From: Brevibacillus fluminis
GTDB lineage: Bacteria; Bacillota; Bacilli; Brevibacillales; Brevibacillaceae
Reading direction: 5' to 3'
NCBI RefSeq assembly: GCF_003710825.1
Contig: NZ_RHHQ01000025.1
Coordinates: 124,001-188,000, forward strand
DNA length: 64,000 bases
Position numbers and translations under genes: made by a program. Position 1 is the stretch's first letter; each line of letters begins with the position of its first letter. Below are positions 16,902 through 24,482 of the stretch, piece after piece. The notes beneath the pieces were generated by a model that searched no databases, was not told where the DNA came from, and saw only the letters and a program-made list of their open reading frames with translations.

Positions 16902-17390
16902 TTACGCATGTGCTGTTAATGGAAATAAGATCTCTTTTTCTCTCTCTATGAGATTGGGACGAACAAACAAGATATCATCCGACTCTGTTCGTGGCTCAGA
17001 TTGGATGTTTTCATAATCACGCTCAGGCATAAAGGAAAAATGAATCATCTTTGTCTCGTCAGAAATCAAATGATGGACGATTCCCTCTAAATTAGCCTGT
17101 ATGTTCACATCGAGCTTGCGCAAAGTGGATTTTGGAGTCACTTGCTTTTTTAAATCGGAAGCTTTTACTTTAAAACTGCTTTCCTGAACCCGCTCAAAAC
17201 CAAACTTCGGATAAAAATTAAGCACCTTATCATTCGCAAACAAATAGGTAAAATCATACTCGTTTCCATATTTATTCAGGATATAGTTGATAAGCTTAGC
17301 CGCCAACCCTTGATGACGATATGCTGGATGCGTCATCACCGTTCCCAATTGAAGTGCCTGATACTCCTTACCATTGACTATCACAACCAT
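16902..17390 (-). CDS. GNAT-family acetyltransferase, possibly 5'-truncated
   Basis: A 162-residue frame with the acetyl-CoA-binding motif A of GNAT enzymes (VMTHPAYRHQGLAAKLINYI, residues about 19-38) followed by motif B-like YLFANDKVLNFYPKFGFE and a C-terminal extension. The N-terminal strands that normally come before motif A are short, and the ATG at 17390 has no good ribosome-binding site. The same frame stays open upstream to the stop of the agmatinase-like gene at 17469, with coding-like sequence (RRYYRACYQVIANASVNK), so the gene may have lost its 5' end by a deletion. It is read from the sigma-54 promoter at 18457. A substrate amine cannot be inferred. Confidence 0.65.
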   Translation of the reverse strand: MVVIVNGKEYQALQLGTVMTHPAYRHQGLAAKLINYILNKYGNEYDFTYLFANDKVLNFYPKFGFERVQESSFKVKASDLKKQVTPKSTLRKLDVNIQANLEGIVHHLISDETKMIHFSFMPERDYENIQSEPRTESDDILFVRPNLIEREKEILFPLTAHA

Positions 17391-17468
17391 TTTATTGACA
17401 GAAGCATTCGCAATGACTTGATAACAGGCACGATAGTACCTCCGTTTCTCGCCATTTTTAAAGAGATT

Positions 17469-18419
17469 TTAGCGGAGGGTTTTTGCTTCGTACGACCCAT
17501 TCATCTGCTTGTTCTTGCGCAGATAATGCCCCCAACATTCCGCCAGTATTTTCCGGGCGGCAAAAACAGCTACTGAGGATTGATCCAATGAAGGAGACAC
17601 TTCCACAACGTCAAAACCGATGATGGGGAGTTCGAACAATCCATAAAGCAAATCAAGGAGCTCCCTGCTATTTAAGCCACCAAATTGTGGTGTCCCCGTG
17701 CCTGGTGCATAAGCAGGATCAAGTGAATCGATATCGATCGTAACGTAGATTCTCTCGAACCGGCTCATTGTCTCCTTGATCTTCTTAACCGTTTCAGCTA
17801 CACCGCAGTTGCGTACTTCCTTGGCTTTTACAATGTTCATTTTGTTCGAATTGATAAACGTTAGCTCCTCCGACTCAACCGAACGAATACCCACAAAGAA
17901 AATGCTCTCGGTATCAAGGACGTTTTTCAATTCCAATGCGCGTCTCTCGACAGATCCGTGAGATAAAAGATCGCCCCCCATTTCATGGCACAGATCAAAA
18001 TGCGCATCGATATGGATAATTCCAAATGGCTTGTCTAACGCTTTATCTACCCCGCGTAAGACCGGAATGGTTGTGGAGTGATCGCCGCCGATCATCGTGA
18101 ATAATTTGCCCGCCTTTACACTCTCATACACGGTTTCCTCGACCTTATGGAACTGCACATCCCGACTTTCTCCACCAATATCCCCCAAATCGAGAATGCG
18201 CAGCTCGGATAAATCCTCCCAGTGTTCCGTCGTTGGGGGAATGGTATAGGTGATTTCCCGAATCGCGCGTGGTGCATCTTTTGCCCCGGAGCGAAAGCTT
18301 ACGCCACCATCAAAAGGAACACCGAAAACTACGATGTCGGCCTCTGCCATTTTTATGCCTGGTTGATTCAACCCAGCCCAAATGCTCTTTTCATTGATCA
18401 TATCCTTAACAGATTTCAT
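17469..18419 (-). CDS. Agmatinase/ureohydrolase-family protein
   Basis: A 316-residue ureohydrolase, the dimanganese family of arginase, agmatinase, guanidinobutyrase and guanidinopropionase. Metal ligands are all present: GGDHS (His114), DAHFD (Asp138, His140, Asp142) and DIDSLDP (Asp229, Asp231), followed by PAYAPGTGTPQFGG, the pattern of the SpeB branch. The start is the ATG with AGGAGG 8 nt upstream rather than the one 27 bases earlier. It follows a sigma-54 promoter by about 40 bp. The product would release urea from agmatine or another guanidino acid. It is intact, unlike its neighbour at 18987-19913, and the two look only moderately related. Which guanidino compound is used cannot be told. 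Confidence 0.87.
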   Translation of the reverse strand: MKSVKDMINEKSIWAGLNQPGIKMAEADIVVFGVPFDGGVSFRSGAKDAPRAIREITYTIPPTTEHWEDLSELRILDLGDIGGESRDVQFHKVEETVYESVKAGKLFTMIGGDHSTTIPVLRGVDKALDKPFGIIHIDAHFDLCHEMGGDLLSHGSVERRALELKNVLDTESIFFVGIRSVESEELTFINSNKMNIVKAKEVRNCGVAETVKKIKETMSRFERIYVTIDIDSLDPAYAPGTGTPQFGGLNSRELLDLLYGLFELPIIGFDVVEVSPSLDQSSVAVFAARKILAECWGHYLRKNKQMNGSYEAKTLR

Positions 18420-18456
18420 GTATAGTTCCTCCTTTTTTTCCTTCAATCCATAAGAA

Positions 18457-18472
18457 GCAATTCATGTGCCAA
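18457..18472 (-). promoter_or_regulatory. Sigma-54 promoter of the agmatinase-like gene
   Basis: Minus strand TTGGCACATGAATTGC, the same 16 bases as the promoters at 11166 and 19980. It is 37 bp before the agmatinase-family start. The -24 GG and -12 GC are ten bases apart. Confidence 0.92.
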
Positions 18473-18530
18473 GGCAATCGATGAAGTGTTACCGCATCGT
18501 TTCGTAGTTTTTCAGCGTGTTCCCATCCTG

Positions 18531-18575
18531 AAAACAAAAAATCTTGCCACAATTGAGCAAGATTTTTTTGTTTTT
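18531..18575 (-). promoter_or_regulatory. Conserved palindrome, candidate enhancer and terminator (copy A)
   Basis: Long inverted repeat: AAAACAAAAAATCTTGC, a 9-nt centre, then GCAAGATTTTTTTGTTTT. The centre lies 82 bp upstream of the -24 GG. Three sister copies share the arms and the 9-nt centre length. It is placed like an upstream activator site and also has the form of an intrinsic terminator for the pentapeptide gene upstream. Confidence 0.65.
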
Positions 18576-18609
18576 GTACCCCCGTCACAATCGTCATTTG
18601 ATTGTAAGA

Positions 18610-18962
18610 TCACTCGTTAACAACAAGTCCAAACAATTTTGCAAATTGGTAGGTTTGTTCACGTGAAATCATGCAACCTTTCAAATCCTCCACCGCTACG
18701 CCTAATCAATCAAATTCACAATCACTTATTTTTCAAATAGTACGTCTGTAAATTCAACTCCAGTTAACGTTGTTTCTGTAAACGTTACATTTTTAAAAAT
18801 GATTTTTTCAAACGTAACTTTAGAAGCCTTTTGATTGTCAATCAAACAGTCTTGAATCATTCCCATTTCAAATAAATCATTAGAATGGATATCAAGTAGT
18901 TTGAGTTCTGGTGGCTCACTTGGAATTTTTGGCGGTTCTATTTTTATGATTCTTTTATCCAT
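18610..18962 (-). pseudogene. Pentapeptide-repeat protein gene, internally deleted
   Basis: The first 78 codons (from MDKRIIKIEPPKIPSEPPEL) show the start of a pentapeptide-repeat beta-helix, with repeats such as KVTFEKIIFKNVTFTETTLT, and end at a TAA (18726-18728). About 20 bases further, in another frame, comes a perfect family C-terminus, LGVAVEDLKGCMISREQTYQ followed by FAKLFGLVVNE and a stop at 18610-18612. Intact members have roughly 200-280 residues, so most of the repeat body is missing and the ends have been joined out of frame. It lies just after the broken agmatinase gene, in the same direction. The family includes gyrase-protecting proteins, but nothing here shows such a role. Confidence 0.75.
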
Positions 18963-18986
18963 ATGTGTAATCCCCTTGAGCTGTTT

Positions 18987-19913
18987 CTACTTATCCTTAT
19001 TCTGTTTTAATCGTAAAGCTACCAAACCCGCAAAGTTATGCACGATTGTAGCGGCTAACAAAGCTGTCGTTTGTGTTGGATCAAAAGAAGGCAGCACTTC
19101 AACTAGATCAAAACCTACAAAGTTGAAGCCGTTTAAAGAACGGACCATTTTTAATGTTTCATGACTGCTAAATCCACCGACCTCAGGCGTACCGGTTCCA
19201 GGTGCAAATGCTGGATCAACGAAATCGATGTCAAAGGTTAAAAAGCAAGGAGTATCACCAATCGTGCTTTTTGCTTGCGCGACAACATCTTGGAAGCCAC
19301 GTGTAAACAGCTCGTCTTGCGTAACCACGTTGTACCCGAGTTCAAGACTAGACGTTACGTCCCAACCGCGCATGCCAATCTGAAACACTTTATCCGGCTG
19401 GACAAGACCTTCTTCATGTGCGCGAATAAAAGGAGAACCGTGCCAGTATTTCTCATTCATATACGTATCCCACGTATCTGTATGGGAATCAAAATGGAGT
19501 AAGGCTACAGGTCCGTATACTTTAGCGGCTGCACGCAGACTCGCTAAGGTGATCGAATGGTCGCCTCCCAATCCAATTGGGATGATTCCCTTGTTCATTA
19601 GATTAAGCATTGCATTTTCCATAACCTCATAGCTTTAATGGATATTTTGTGTAACGACAGGAAGGTCTCCGATATCGATGGCATTTGTATCTTCAAACGG
19701 TGAAACGTCAAGCAGTGCATGGTAAGAGGATAACGTCATCGACATTTGACGTATGGATTGTGGTCCAAATCTTGCCCCCACTCGGTAAGAAGCAGCTGTA
19801 TCAAAAGGCATACCTAATATCGCTAGTTTCGTATGTTCACTTTTCGAGGGCAATCTCATAAACGTGCTTGACGTACAAAAATCGGGTTGAAAATCTTCAA
19901 ATGGATTTGACAT
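18987..19913 (-). pseudogene. Agmatinase-family gene interrupted by an in-frame stop
   Basis: Two collinear frames form one ureohydrolase of about 308 residues. The first 92 codons (MSNPFEDFQPDFCTSSTFMR onward, with GMPFDTAASYRVGARFGP) end at TAA (19635-19637) after VVTQNIH. The frame then resumes without shift as SYEVMENAMLNLMNKGI and carries GGDHSITLASL, HFDSHTDTW and TFDIDFVDPAFAPGTGTPEV, the metal motifs of agmatinase or guanidinopropionase types. One base change (for example AAA to TAA) explains the stop. Read-through or internal restart at an ATG at 19622 would lose the N-terminal strand. It follows a sigma-54 promoter by about 67 bp and the RocR-like gene. Confidence 0.85.
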
Positions 19914-19979
19914 CGTAATTGCTCCTTTTTTTGAAATTTTTACGAATGTGATCGTAAACGGAATAAAATGTCTTAACTA

Positions 19980-19995
19980 GCAATTCATGTGCCAA
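19980..19995 (-). promoter_or_regulatory. Sigma-54 promoter of the broken agmatinase gene
   Basis: TTGGCACATGAATTGC on the minus strand, identical over 16 bases to the promoters at 11166 and 18457. It lies about 67 bp before the gene at 18987-19913. Confidence 0.92.
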
Positions 19996-20053
19996 GGCTA
20001 ATCATGAAGTATTGCCACATGGTTGCGTGGTTTTTTAGGGCGTTCCCATCAAG

Positions 20054-20098
20054 AAAACAAAAAATTTTGCCACAAACGCGCAAGATTTTTTGTTTTTT
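20054..20098 (-). promoter_or_regulatory. Conserved palindrome, candidate enhancer and terminator (copy B)
   Basis: AAAACAAAAAATTTTGC, a 9-nt centre, then GCAAGATTTTTTGTTTTTT. Its centre is 82 bp upstream of the -24 GG, exactly as in copy A. The right edge overlaps the last two bases of the activator gene at 20097. Confidence 0.65.
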
Positions 20099-21455
20099 AT
20101 AAGCGGTATTTATCAATTTTATATTGAAGCGCCTGCCTGGTGATACCGAGTTTTTTTGCTGCATCTGAGATATTTCTGGAATGACTCAATGTATTGAGAA
20201 TGATATCTTTTTCATATTCATCCACCTGCTTGAACAATGATTTCGCATGTGTCAGATCCTGGTTGAAGTCTCGTGTTTGCTGGTTGTTCGTAAATAAGAG
20301 ATGTTCGGGAATGTCCTTTAACGTAACCATTTCCCCTGCGGACACATTAAAGGCATATTCAATCGCATTCCTGAGTTCCCTGATGTTTCCTGGCCAATGA
20401 TAATCGGAAAATATATTTTTCGTCATGTCATTAAAGCCTTTCAGCGTCTTGTTCATCTGTGTATTGTACTTTTGAAGAAACCAGTCCGCCAATAGAAGGA
20501 TATCCTCTTTTCGCTCTCGCAATGGCAATAGGTTTAACTGGATTACGCCAACGCGATAATAAAGGTCACTGCGTATAACACCGTCTCGAATCGCTTGAAA
20601 TGGATCTTCATTCATCGCTGAAAGGATACGGACGTTAATGGCGATTTCTCGTTCACCGCCGATTCGCCTGATTTTTTTCTCCTCAATCGCTTTTAGCAGT
20701 TTTGCCTGAACCCCAATATCCATCGAGTTCAACTCATCTAAAAATAAGGTTCCATTGTGCGCCAGTTCAAATAATCCCTTTCGATCCTCTGCACCGGTGA
20801 AGCTTCCTTTCACCGTTCCGAATAGTGTGCTTTCAAGCAGTGTGGTCGGAATTGCGGAACAGTTTTGTGAAATGAAAACTTCACCTGCCCGAAGACTGTG
20901 GCTATGGATTGCTTGTGCAACGAGTTCTTTGCCTGTACCTGTTTCACCGCATATCATGATAGGAGAATCTCCAGGCGAGATCCTCCTGATTTTCTCTTTC
21001 AGTTCAAGCATGCGAGGATTGACCGTGATGAAGTCATCTAGCGTATAGAAGGAATCGGCTGCTTGTTTTTTGCTATAGGAAGTTCGATAGAGTGGCTTCC
21101 CGTCTTTGGAGGCCAGAATAGACGCCTCAATGGTACCGATCACTTCATGATTGAATTCGATAGGAAAAGTAGAGTTGATAAAAAACGAAGACTTCCCATT
21201 CAGATCGGTTAGCTCCTGCCTTTCACCAATGATCGGTTTGCCACTTCTCATGACGCGGTGATGACTGCTTGTCTCTTTCGTTATGGAAGGGTAGATATCA
21301 AAAATGTGTTTGCCGGTGAAGCCTTCATTTTCAAAGCTGTTCGTCTCAGGGCAATAGATAATCGAATATTCGACGATTCCCTCTTTATTCGTGATTAGCA
21401 GCGCATCTATGTGGTCATACAAATCTGAGATGGATTGTAGGTATTTTGTTAACAT
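20097..21455 (-). CDS. RocR-like sigma-54-dependent activator A
   Basis: A 452-residue enhancer-binding protein of the RocR type (the Bacillus subtilis activator of arginine catabolism). Residues 1-125 are a PAS-like sensor, 135-380 the AAA+ domain with Walker A GETGTGKE (170-177), sigma-54 loop GSFTGA (217-222; Ser in place of Ala) and Walker B TLFLDE (236-241), and the last 25 residues a Fis-type helix-turn-helix. Start follows AAGGAGGT. Its paralogue at 26161-27528 is similar throughout. It sits directly upstream of sigma-54 promoter 19980 and its likely targets are the ureohydrolase genes, which would suit a sensor of a guanidino compound or amino acid. Confidence 0.92.
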   Translation of the reverse strand: MLTKYLQSISDLYDHIDALLITNKEGIVEYSIIYCPETNSFENEGFTGKHIFDIYPSITKETSSHHRVMRSGKPIIGERQELTDLNGKSSFFINSTFPIEFNHEVIGTIEASILASKDGKPLYRTSYSKKQAADSFYTLDDFITVNPRMLELKEKIRRISPGDSPIMICGETGTGKELVAQAIHSHSLRAGEVFISQNCSAIPTTLLESTLFGTVKGSFTGAEDRKGLFELAHNGTLFLDELNSMDIGVQAKLLKAIEEKKIRRIGGEREIAINVRILSAMNEDPFQAIRDGVIRSDLYYRVGVIQLNLLPLRERKEDILLLADWFLQKYNTQMNKTLKGFNDMTKNIFSDYHWPGNIRELRNAIEYAFNVSAGEMVTLKDIPEHLLFTNNQQTRDFNQDLTHAKSLFKQVDEYEKDIILNTLSHSRNISDAAKKLGITRQALQYKIDKYRL

Positions 21456-21515
21456 GAGGCTACCTCCTTCTGGCTACAGTCATTTTCACGAAAATCTCTG
21501 TGCCTTGTCAACATA

Positions 21516-21531
21516 GCAAGAAGCATACCAA
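21516..21531 (-). promoter_or_regulatory. Weak candidate sigma-54 promoter
   Basis: The minus strand carries TTGGTATGCTTCTTGC, with GG and GC ten bases apart but a TAT where CAC is preferred. It lies about 60 bp before activator A, which would then be autoregulated. It may be an old promoter left by rearrangement or chance. Confidence 0.35.
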
Positions 21532-21559
21532 GCCACCAAAGTTACCCCTCATGAAAAAG

Positions 21560-21596
21560 CAAAAATCGCTTGGAAATCCAAGCGATTCTCGTTTTT
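21560..21596 (-). terminator. Intrinsic terminator
   Basis: AATCGCTTGG and CCAAGCGATT form a perfect 10-bp stem with a 4-nt loop. T-rich tails lie on both sides. It separates the oppF-like remnant and permease pseudogene from the activator gene. Confidence 0.7.
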
Positions 21597-21613
21597 TCAG
21601 ATGACTCTGTGGA

Positions 21614-21761
21614 TCAATATCGATACAGGTGACACGCAACCTGCCTGCCATCTACTTCACGTAACGGCGGCGCTTCTGTCCGGCAAATCTCCATGCAGGC
21701 ATGGCAGCAACGGATGAAATTTGCAGCCCTGCGGCGGGTTGGATGGAGAGGGCAAATCACC
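21614..21761 (-). pseudogene. oppF/dppF-like C-terminal remnant with a frameshift
   Basis: The last 50 codons of an oligopeptide ABC transporter ATPase. The order is GDLPSPSNPPQGCKFH, then after the loss of one base near 21712, RCCHACMEICRTEAPPLREV and DGRQVACHLYRY with a stop at 21614-21616. This is the conserved C-terminal Cys-rich region of OppF/DppF; the intact gene at 55674-56633 has GDLPSPSNPPTGCKFHPRCH in the same place. Nothing of the Walker or signature motifs remains. The sequence joins abruptly at about 21762-21771 to a half copy of the A/B palindrome, showing a rearrangement. Confidence 0.8.
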
Positions 21762-21770
21762 GCGCAATAT

Positions 21771-21786
21771 GCGCAAGATTTTTTGT
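21771..21786. repeat. Half copy of the conserved palindrome
   Basis: GCGCAAGATTTTTTGT equals the right arm of copy B including one centre base, but the left arm is absent and is replaced by the oppF-like remnant. It marks a recombination joint downstream of the permease pseudogene. Confidence 0.55.
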
Positions 21787-21819
21787 ATGAATCACAATCG
21801 GTTTCTGGTCGCTCCCTAC

Positions 21820-23276
21820 TTACAAATGATCAAAATCAATCTCTTCCAACGGCACAATCTTGGTCTTTTTCACAAATTTATAGCCGAAATAGCAAATCAA
21901 AAATACGAAACCACCAGAATAGGTGACGATAAATTTGCCCCAATCAATCGTACCGCTTACAAAATCTTGATAGTTAAAGCCCAACACGATGATGGAGCAG
22001 AGAACAAAAGCAAAGATGGGACCAAACGGGAACCATTTTGCACGGTATTTCAGATCGTTCAAATTGCGACCTTGTTTGACATACGCTTTTCGAAAACGAT
22101 AATGGCTTGCCGCGATCACCAGCCATGCAATAAACCCTAGCAAAGAGCTGCCATCCAATAGCCAATAATAAATGGTTCCCTCACCAACCAAAGAGCTTAA
22201 AAAACAGAGTGCTCCCACGATGGAAGTCACGACAAGAGCGTTAGTTGGTACTCCTCGGGAATTTACTTTGCCTAAAAATTTTGGCGCCTTCTCGCTTTTG
22301 GATAAGGAGTACAGCATCCGTGTCGAGACGTACATGCTTGAAATCCCGGCTGAAAGAATGGAGGTGAGAATGACCGCGTTCATTACCCCCGCAGCTACTG
22401 TCATCCCAGCATTTTTGAACAACAACGTAAATGGACTCATCGCGATCGCTTCTAGATCCGAATTCAGCAAGTTGGGATCATTATAGGGAATCATTAAACC
22501 GATTACGAAAATAACCCCAATAAAGAACAGCGTAATTCGCCAGAAAACATTACGGGTAGCTTGAGGAACACTTTTTTCCGGATTCTTGCTCTCGGCTGCC
22601 GCAATCGCAACAAATTCAGTGCCCATAAACGAAAATCCAGCAATAAAGAATACCCCTACATTGCTGGCAATCCACCTACAAAAGGTGCTTCACCAACCGT
22701 GAAGTTTTTAAACCCAACGAATTCACCTCCCATGACGCCAAAAACCGTTAAAAAACCTACTACAATGAAAATGACCACAGTGACAACTTTAATCATGGAA
22801 AACCAATATTCAGATTCCCCATAAGCCTTGGTAGATAAAAAGTTTATTCCGAAAATCACGGCTAAAAACAAGCTGCTCCAGATGATTCCGGGTATATCAG
22901 GAAACCAGTATTTCATGATAATCGCACTGGCAGAAAGCTCAAGTGCCAATGTAATCGCATAGCCAAGCCAATACACCCATCCTTGGGCAAACCCTAATGC
23001 AGGATCGATAAATTTGCTCGGATAAACGTCAAATGCGCCGGAAACCGCTTTAAAGGCAGCCATTTCTCCCAAGCTCGTCATGAGAAAGTACACCATAATC
23101 CCTAGTACCACATAAGTAAGCAACGCCCCACCGGGACCGGCTTCACTGATAGTAGCGCCACTTGCCAGAAACAAGCCGGTTCCAATCGTTCCCCCGATGG
23201 CAATCATGTTAACATGGCGAGTCTCTAATTCTTTTTTCAATTCACCAGAGTGAGTTGTCTGTGTCTTGTTCTCCAT
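21820..23276 (-). pseudogene. Amino acid permease (APC family) with a one-base deletion
   Basis: A full-length copy of the permease at 24483-25940, disrupted once. The frame from MENKTQTTHSGELKKELETR runs for 206 codons and ends ...VGGLPAM then TAG at 22656-22658. The intact paralogue has ATG-GTG-GGG-GTA there and this copy reads ATG-TAG-GGG-TAT; restoring a single base returns the frame to GVFFIAGFSYMGTEF, which then continues to the end (EEIDFDHL). The N-terminal IGGTIGTGLFLASGATISEA is a hallmark of the YAT (amino acid) family. The start has GGGGGA upstream. It is 57 bp from the metallo-hydrolase gene in one operon. A sequencing error is not excluded. Confidence 0.85.
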
Positions 23277-23333
23277 TTTTGCTCCCCCGCCTTTTGCTTC
23301 CATTACGTTAATCACAGGTGCGAAAAGGTTATC

Positions 23334-24233
23334 TTAATCTTTTGTTATGACTGCAAACCCATCGAAATCATATCGGCGCAACCCGCTTTCATCCACTTGA
23401 TAAGAAGCTTTCTGATCGAGAATGGCTTGGAGTGCTTTCATTGCTTCTTCCACTAACCTTGGTTCATTCACTGGTTCGTTATGCGAACAATAAAGGTAAT
23501 CAATATGCGGAACCACGTCATTTGCAATATTCCGCAAGCTATTCAAGTAGATTTCCAAATTAGACTTTCCGTAAAACGGCTCATCAAAATGGGCATAAAG
23601 AGCACCTGGATAAAATGTGTCCCCGGTAAATAGAATTCGGTTTTCTTCATCATGCAGCATAATGCTGTCGGAAGAATGACCAGGCGTATGGATAACCTTC
23701 AGCTTTCGATTTCCAAGGTCTACGATGTCACCATCATGCAACAAATCAAATTCGCACGGAGGCATCATATACGTTTCGGCAAGAAAGTCTTTGGGGGGCA
23801 CTTTTGCAAACATCAGGTTTGTTGCATGCTCCTTTAGTTCCTCCACGGTATACCCTTTTGTAAGCGTGTTAATGGCATTGGAATCTTCAAAGATCGAGAT
23901 TTTCGAAAACTTGTAATTCTCCCCGATGTGATCGAAATGAGAGTGACTGTTCACGACCTCGATCTCCTTGTCTGTCAACGAATGGACCAGCTCATAGATG
24001 TTCCCGATGCCCATTCCCGTATCAAGAAGAATGGCTTTCTTCTCGCCAATGATTAAATAGGAAATGACCTCCTGGAAATGTCCAGGCTCATAAATGGCAT
24101 AAACATCCTTTGGCAATTGATAGACCTCGAACCATTCATTCGTGGTTTCAATCCGCTCTAACTTTTCATAGCTCTTTCTTGGGAGAGCAGAAGCCCAATT
24201 TGATCCAACAACAGCGTCTTTCATTTTATCCAT
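23334..24233 (-). CDS. Metallo-beta-lactamase-fold hydrolase
   Basis: A 299-residue MBL-fold protein with all metal motifs: HSHFDHIG (the HxHxDH core), HTPGHSSDS, LFTGDTFYPGAL and CSHNEP. The layout resembles glyoxalase II and lactonase-like members, without a signal peptide. I choose the second ATG, ten bases after GGGAGGA; the first is only two bases away. It is the first gene after sigma-54 promoter 24368 and precedes a frameshifted amino acid permease by 57 bp. Likely reactions are hydrolysis of a thioester, lactone, or amide; the link to an amino acid permease suggests an amino acid derivative, but that is only a guess. Confidence 0.8.
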   Translation of the reverse strand: MDKMKDAVVGSNWASALPRKSYEKLERIETTNEWFEVYQLPKDVYAIYEPGHFQEVISYLIIGEKKAILLDTGMGIGNIYELVHSLTDKEIEVVNSHSHFDHIGENYKFSKISIFEDSNAINTLTKGYTVEELKEHATNLMFAKVPPKDFLAETYMMPPCEFDLLHDGDIVDLGNRKLKVIHTPGHSSDSIMLHDEENRILFTGDTFYPGALYAHFDEPFYGKSNLEIYLNSLRNIANDVVPHIDYLYCSHNEPVNEPRLVEEAMKALQAILDQKASYQVDESGLRRYDFDGFAVITKD

Positions 24234-24367
24234 GGATGACATTCCTCCCGTTTCTATATGTTTGGTAAATCTGATTCATACTTATGGCATCTTTCCCAGA
24301 CGACAACCTTTCTTCAATTCGATCCCCCCTCTCTAGATGCATTTCAATGATACGCAACAAGAAATTA

Positions 24368-24383
24368 GCAATAACCATGCCGA
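24368..24383 (-). promoter_or_regulatory. Sigma-54 promoter of the hydrolase/permease unit
   Basis: Minus strand TCGGCATGGTTATTGC: GG and GC ten bases apart, GCAT in place of GCAC. It lies about 135 bp before the hydrolase start and 62 bp from palindrome copy C. Confidence 0.8.
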
Positions 24384-24420
24384 ACTACAGAGTCAACGGT
24401 ATAATGTTTAGAGTAGCTAA

Positions 24421-24460
24421 AAATACAAAAAAACTTGCGGAATTTATGCAAGTTTTTTTG
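24421..24460 (-). promoter_or_regulatory. Conserved palindrome, candidate enhancer and terminator (copy C)
   Basis: ACAAAAAAACTTGC, a 9-nt centre, GCAAGTTTTTTTG. Its centre is 62 bp upstream of the -24 GG, about two helical turns nearer than copies A and B. It also ends the permease transcript from the gene at 24483. Confidence 0.65.
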
Positions 24461-24482
24461 CCTGTCTCCTATTTGATTTTAT

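Noticed and set aside
22656..22658. The TAG in the permease pseudogene as recoding or programmed frameshift
   Set aside because: No slippery sequence or downstream stem is evident, and the paralogue shows simply that one base is missing.
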